Origin: Afifellaceae bacterium
GTDB lineage: Bacteria; Pseudomonadota; Alphaproteobacteria; Rhizobiales; Afifellaceae
Length of the DNA: 64,000 nt
Assembly: GCA_028281235.1 (NCBI GenBank)
Contig: JANQKG010000014.1
Coordinates: 124,001-188,000, forward strand
Direction of reading: 5' to 3'
Position numbers and translations under genes: made by a program. This document shows positions 59,965 through 64,000 of this stretch, in pieces; within the stretch, counting starts at the first letter, position 1; every line of letters starts with the position of its first letter. The notes beneath the pieces were generated by a model. That model did not search any database. It was not told the origin of the DNA and worked only from the letters and a program-made list of their open reading frames with translations.

Positions 59965-60717
59965 ATGACCGTCTTCGGCGTCCGCCTGCCCGGCATGTCC
60001 TCGCTTATCCTGTGGGGGCTAGTGTGGGAGTTCGTGGGACGCTCAGGCTTCAGCTTCTTCATCCCGCCGCTCTCCGAGGTGGTGACGACGCTCTTCGCCG
60101 TCATCGGCACACCGGCTTTCCTGAACGCGCTTGGGCAAACCGCTTACGCCTTCTTCATGGGTGTGCTGGCGGCCATCGTGATCGGAATTCCGGTTGGCAT
60201 CATGATGGGCAAGAACCGTCTTCTCGACGAGCTGCTCCTGCCGTGGGTCAACATCTTTCTGAGCGCGCCGCTCACCGCACTCGTGCCGGTGCTCATGGTG
60301 CTTTTTGGCTTTGGCATGAGGGCGATCATCATAACGACGACGCTGTTCGCGATTTGGATCATCATCTTGAACGCGCGCGCCGGCGTCATGCAGATCAACC
60401 GCTCCCTCATCGATATGGCCCGAAGCTTCGGCGCCACGCCGCTCGATGCGTTCTTCAAGGTCTATTGCTGGGCCGCCCTGCCGGAGATTCTGGGCGGCGT
60501 TCGCATCGGGATTATCCGCGCCGTGAAGGGCGTGATCATCGGCCAGCTGCTCATCTCCATCGTCGGGTTCGGCGCTCTGTTTGAGCTCTATTCGAACAAC
60601 TTCATGATGGGGCACTTCTGGGCCGTGCTGATCGTGCTCTTCGCCATGGCGTTCACGATCTCCGAGCTGCTTGCCCACCTTGAACGGCGCGTGTCGTACT
60701 ACGCCGCCAAGCGCTGA
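59965..60717 (+). CDS. ABC importer permease, SsuC/TauC type (second)
   Basis: A 250-residue permease with six segments and the loop DMARSFGATPLDAFFKVYCWAALP. With the first permease it may form a hetero-dimeric channel, which is less common than the usual homodimer in this family. ATG 59965 lies 7 bases after the ATPase stop. Confidence 0.85.
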   Translation: MTVFGVRLPGMSSLILWGLVWEFVGRSGFSFFIPPLSEVVTTLFAVIGTPAFLNALGQTAYAFFMGVLAAIVIGIPVGIMMGKNRLLDELLLPWVNIFLSAPLTALVPVLMVLFGFGMRAIIITTTLFAIWIIILNARAGVMQINRSLIDMARSFGATPLDAFFKVYCWAALPEILGGVRIGIIRAVKGVIIGQLLISIVGFGALFELYSNNFMMGHFWAVLIVLFAMAFTISELLAHLERRVSYYAAKR

Positions 60718-60942
60718 AGCCCGCAAAGCAGCGCCCTTACCGTTTGATATCGTGAGAACAGAGCAGCTCGCGCGACACATCTGGCGCACTGCCGCAGCTA
60801 TGAATTGACCGATGTTGCCGGAGTGGTCCAGTTTGATCGTTGGTGTCGGGTTCGAGACGCTAGCGTGGTGTGGTCTTTCAGGTCAGTTGCGGCTGGGACG
60901 TGAGCGCGCCGGGCGTCTGCCAACAAAAGCCGAGAAGAAGCA

Positions 60943-62088
60943 ATGAGCTACCAACCGCTCTCTGATGTTCGCAAATCACTTCGCGTCGAGTGGTACCGCT
61001 GTCCCATCGATCGCACGAAGCTGCGTGAGCTTTCTCAGCGCAGCGATCTGCAAGGTTGGTTTCAAGCCGGCGGGCACCTGGCCTTTTTTGCCCTTACAGG
61101 CACGCTGGTCTTTCTTTTTTGGTCGCAGCAGAATTGGGTTGCTTTTCTCATCGCCCTCTTCGCCCATGGAACGGTTGGCACTTTCTTTGTGGGCGTCGCG
61201 CCACATGAGCTTGGTCACGGCACGGTCTTTCGCACCAAGCGACTGAACAAGATCTTCCTGTATCTGTTTAGTCTTTTAAGCTGGTGGGACCCCTTCGACT
61301 ATGCCAGCAGCCACACCTATCACCACCGCTACACGCTGCATCCTGAGGGAGATCGCGAGAACCTGCTGCCGCTCCACCCTTCGGTGGGGAAGACCTTCTT
61401 GCTGCAATTGTTCACGGTGAACCTCTTCACGCAGCGGGGCCGCACATTTGGCAAAGGCGGACTGATCTCGACGATCGCCGTCACCATCATTGGCGCATTC
61501 GGCGTTGTCGGCACCGACAAGATACCGATCAACGAATGGCTGAAGGCCCTGCATGCCGACCAGCCACATCAGCACCGCAAGTCGATTTGGTGGTCACGCG
61601 CATTGCTGCTCTTTCACGGATCGGTGCTGGCGATCTCCGTCGTCACCGGCCTCTGGGTTCTGCCGCTGATCTTGTCCATCTTCCCGTTCATTGCGAACTG
61701 GCTCGGCTATTTCGTCGGCCTGACGCAGCACTGCGGATTGCGTGACAATGTGCCCGACTTTCGCAAGAGCACGCGTTCCATCACGCTCAATCCGCTGGTG
61801 GAGTTCCTCTACTGGCGCATGAACTGGCATATCGAGCACCACATGTATGCCGGTGTCCCCTGCTACAACCTCAAGAAGCTTCATGGAGAGGTCGCGCACG
61901 ACATGCCGGCGCCGCGCTCACTCTGGGGTGCCTGGCGGGAGATGCGCGAGACTTGGCGGCGGCAGCAGACCGATCCCGCCTACCAGTTCGATACCCCCCT
62001 GCCGCCGACCGCAAAAAGCGTTCGCAACGACAAGCCGGATGCGCTGGAAAGCTCCATCGGTGAACTGGCGCCAGAGGGTCTGCGATGA
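60943..62088 (+). CDS. Membrane fatty acid desaturase family protein
   Basis: A 381-residue diiron membrane enzyme with the three His boxes: HELGH (box 1), HTYHH (box 2) and HIEHH (box 3), plus the extra QHCGL near the third. About four to six membrane segments surround them. It inserts a double bond or hydroxyl into an acyl chain or related lipid. The ATG follows AGAAGAAG; the gene stands 225 bases from the importer operon, so it is probably separate. Confidence 0.87.
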   Translation: MSYQPLSDVRKSLRVEWYRCPIDRTKLRELSQRSDLQGWFQAGGHLAFFALTGTLVFLFWSQQNWVAFLIALFAHGTVGTFFVGVAPHELGHGTVFRTKRLNKIFLYLFSLLSWWDPFDYASSHTYHHRYTLHPEGDRENLLPLHPSVGKTFLLQLFTVNLFTQRGRTFGKGGLISTIAVTIIGAFGVVGTDKIPINEWLKALHADQPHQHRKSIWWSRALLLFHGSVLAISVVTGLWVLPLILSIFPFIANWLGYFVGLTQHCGLRDNVPDFRKSTRSITLNPLVEFLYWRMNWHIEHHMYAGVPCYNLKKLHGEVAHDMPAPRSLWGAWREMRETWRRQQTDPAYQFDTPLPPTAKSVRNDKPDALESSIGELAPEGLR

Positions 62089-62175
62089 GGACAATAGACG
62101 CGGCGCTGCGGCTTGAGATGTCAGCCGACCGAGGGGCGAACCTATGAACGGACCGAGGTTGATCCGCGCCGCTTG

Positions 62176-62967
62176 TCAGCTGCGATCATCCCAAGGTTGG
62201 CCACCGGCAAAGGTCATGAACGTGGTCGCCGGCAGATAACCGGCATCGACCGGCATCATATGGCCGGTGACCGCTGCTGCCGCGTCAGACAGCAAGAAGG
62301 CCACGACAGCGGCAATGTCGGAGGGCGTGACCATCTTCTTGAGCGCGTTGACCTTCAGCATGTCGTCCACCTTGCGTTCGCCGGCGTCGACTTTGGCCTG
62401 CAGCGCGGGCGTCAGCACGAAGGTCGGCGCCACACCGTTGACGCGGACGCCGAAACGGCCGAGCTCCACCGCCAGCATCTCCACCAGCCGAAGGATGGCC
62501 GTTTTCGACGGACAATAAGCCGGAAGCGGAAGCGCTGCGTAGGAGTTGATCGAACTCACCGTTACGATCGCACCGGCCTCTGCCTCTTGCATAAGACGGC
62601 CGAAGGATCGGCAGGCATTCAAGGTCCCGCCATAATTGATCGCCCACACCCGATCGTGCGCCTCCAGGTCTGCGTCCAGCACCGTGGCGACGGATTCAAT
62701 CACACCCGCGGCCGTCACCAGCGCGTCAGGGCATCCGGCTTCGGCCCTGATCTGCCGCGCAGCCTCGTCCACTGCCGATGGATCGGAAACGTCCACCTGC
62801 AATGCATGAGCCGATCCACCGGCTTCCCTTATCTGCGATTCAACCGATTTTGCGTTGGCGATATCTCGGTCCAGCAACCAGACATCCGCCCCGTCCTGTG
62901 CAAGCCTCTCAGCGCAAGCAGCGCCAAGACCGCTGCCACCGCCCGTGATCACGCCAATCTTCGGCAT
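62176..62967 (-). CDS. Short-chain dehydrogenase/reductase
   Basis: A 263-residue SDR: IGVITGGGSGLGAACAERL (cofactor), VTAAGVI, TVSSINSYAALPLPAYCPSKTAIL (Ser, Tyr, Lys). It begins 25 bases after the mannitol-dehydrogenase gene in the same direction, suggesting a polyol or sugar acid pathway. Convergent with the desaturase gene, 87 bases apart. Confidence 0.85.
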   Translation of the reverse strand: MPKIGVITGGGSGLGAACAERLAQDGADVWLLDRDIANAKSVESQIREAGGSAHALQVDVSDPSAVDEAARQIRAEAGCPDALVTAAGVIESVATVLDADLEAHDRVWAINYGGTLNACRSFGRLMQEAEAGAIVTVSSINSYAALPLPAYCPSKTAILRLVEMLAVELGRFGVRVNGVAPTFVLTPALQAKVDAGERKVDDMLKVNALKKMVTPSDIAAVVAFLLSDAAAAVTGHMMPVDAGYLPATTFMTFAGGQPWDDRS

Positions 62968-62992
62968 TGTCTCCCCTGATTAGAACCCGGAA

Positions 62993-64000
62993 TCAGCCCC
63001 CGCAATATCGGCGCAGCGCCTCGCGGCATCCTTTATCCCAAATCAGGGACAGCCACGTCTCAAACGCGGACGCAAAGGCGGGCTGATCGGAAAGATCGCC
63101 GTAGAACTGGCTCTGCTCCAGCCATGCGCGAGGCCGGGATCTTGCGTTGATTGCAGCCTTGGACAAGGCCTCCCAATGCGGATCGTTGGCCTGGATCGTG
63201 GTGCCATCCTCGCGCGTTCCCGCGCACATCCGCGCCCAAAGGGCCTCCACGAGGCTGAGCCCGGCGATCGGCCCGCCGGCGGCCAGTGCGTCGCGCAAGA
63301 TCGGCAGCACGAAGCCGGTGTGGCGGGACGACCCATCAAAAGCAATGCGGCGCGTCGTATCGTGGACAGCCGGGTTGGCAAAGCGACGCTCGATGAGATC
63401 GGCATAGGCCGCCGGCGCCATACCAGGGACGGCGGCGACATAGGGCGTGATCTCCTGCCGCTGAACCTTCCGAAAAAACGCAAGGATGTCGGCATCGGCC
63501 ATGCACGCCGCGACGGTCTCGTATGACAAGAGCTCGGCGGCATTTGCGATGACCTGATGGCCCGCATTGAGGATGCGGATCTTCATGGTCTCATAATCGT
63601 GGACCCGATCGGAGAACGTCGCACCCACCCGGTCCCAGTCCGGTCGGCCGGCGCAAAAATCGTCTTCAATAACCCATTGCCGGAAGGTCTCGTGCGTCAC
63701 CGGCACGGCGTCGTCGACGCCGAGTTGGCGCGCAAGAGCGATCTCCCTCGGTCCCGTGGCGGGCACGATGCAATCGACCATCGCATTCGGAAAGCTGCAG
63801 GTGGTGTCGATCCATTCCGCGAGGTCGGGATCGGAGAGCCGGGCAAGCGACACGACGGTTTGGCGCAGGACCATGCCATTGCCCTGGAGGTTGTCGCAGC
63901 ATTGCATGGTGAAGGGGCCGTGGCCCGCGCTGCGACGGCGCTTCAGCGCGGCGATCATGGCGCCGAAGGCAGTGCCGGGCGCGTCGGGATGCGCCGCATC
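62993..64000 (-). CDS. Mannitol dehydrogenase/fructuronate reductase family protein (5' end outside window)
   Basis: The frame stays open to the right edge, so the N-terminal NAD-binding part is cut off; 336 residues are visible. CCDNLQGNGMVLRQTVVSLA, FPNAMVDCIVPATG and DYETMKIRILNAGHQVIAN (with the catalytic Lys in MKIRILNAGH) are hallmarks of MtlD/UxuB/UxaB-type enzymes that interconvert hexuronates or polyols and keto-sugars. The C-terminus is complete and normal. Likely in an operon with the SDR. Confidence 0.9.
   Translation of the reverse strand, partial: DAAHPDAPGTAFGAMIAALKRRRSAGHGPFTMQCCDNLQGNGMVLRQTVVSLARLSDPDLAEWIDTTCSFPNAMVDCIVPATGPREIALARQLGVDDAVPVTHETFRQWVIEDDFCAGRPDWDRVGATFSDRVHDYETMKIRILNAGHQVIANAAELLSYETVAACMADADILAFFRKVQRQEITPYVAAVPGMAPAAYADLIERRFANPAVHDTTRRIAFDGSSRHTGFVLPILRDALAAGGPIAGLSLVEALWARMCAGTREDGTTIQANDPHWEALSKAAINARSRPRAWLEQSQFYGDLSDQPAFASAFETWLSLIWDKGCREALRRYCGG

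Noticed and set aside
1-64000. tRNA, rRNA, riboswitch or CRISPR arrays
   Set aside because: No T-loop-like GGTTCGANTCC context with a fitting acceptor stem, and no regularly spaced repeats, were seen by eye. A covariance-model search would settle it.

Overview
The window is high-G+C, gene-dense alphaproteobacterial DNA, most likely from the Hyphomicrobiales (Rhizobiales). This rests on GTTC-N7-GTTC SOS-box logic at dinB, dispersed copies of the modular palindromic repeat common in that order (GAGCATGATC...GATCATGCTC), and a gene content of many ABC importers, inositol catabolism and MocA/SDR enzymes. Sixty-two protein genes are called; the first and last run off the window. No rRNA, tRNA, CRISPR array, intact insertion sequence or prophage was seen.

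1-16.6 kb holds housekeeping and accessory genes: the end of an ABC solute-binding protein, a MocA-type dehydrogenase, an exported hypothetical, a CDGSH protein, a kinase-like phosphotransferase coupled to a divergent enolase paralogue, hemN, a TVP38/DedA protein, a CcdA/thioredoxin pair, a membrane class III cyclase, SOS-controlled dinB, and a subtilase divergent from an ECF sigma/anti-sigma pair.

16.6-33.4 kb holds an ABC exporter with a degenerate ATPase domain beside an unidentified P-loop protein, a sugar importer lacking its ATPase gene, iolD-iolC-iolB-aldolase (myo-inositol breakdown) facing a MocA dehydrogenase across a perfect LacI-type operator, and two copies of a ~187-bp palindromic mobile-looking repeat around a VOC gene.

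37.3-56.4 kb is the most interesting part. Two divergent operons meet at an IclR regulator gene (49.3 kb). The minus-strand operon encodes a hydantoinase-like and an M20 carbamoylase-like hydrolase, a complete Liv-type importer and two SDRs. Two small proteins between its binding protein and permeases resemble, in order and character, the two domains of cucumopine synthase. The plus-strand operon encodes IclR, a UbiD decarboxylase, a histidine-ammonia-lyase-family MIO enzyme, a glycosyltransferase-like protein, UbiX and a creatininase-family amidohydrolase. NpdG-like and LLM-class (F420-type) genes lie at the left border, and a FAH hydrolase and FadR-type regulator at the right. I read this as an uncharacterised pathway for importing and dismantling an imidazole- or hydantoin-type amino-acid derivative.

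56.6-64 kb has the FadR-regulated NMT1/SsuA-type importer with two different permeases, a fatty-acid desaturase, an SDR and the end of a mannitol/hexuronate dehydrogenase. Several palindromic repeats sit exactly at gene 3' ends and supply or touch stop codons.
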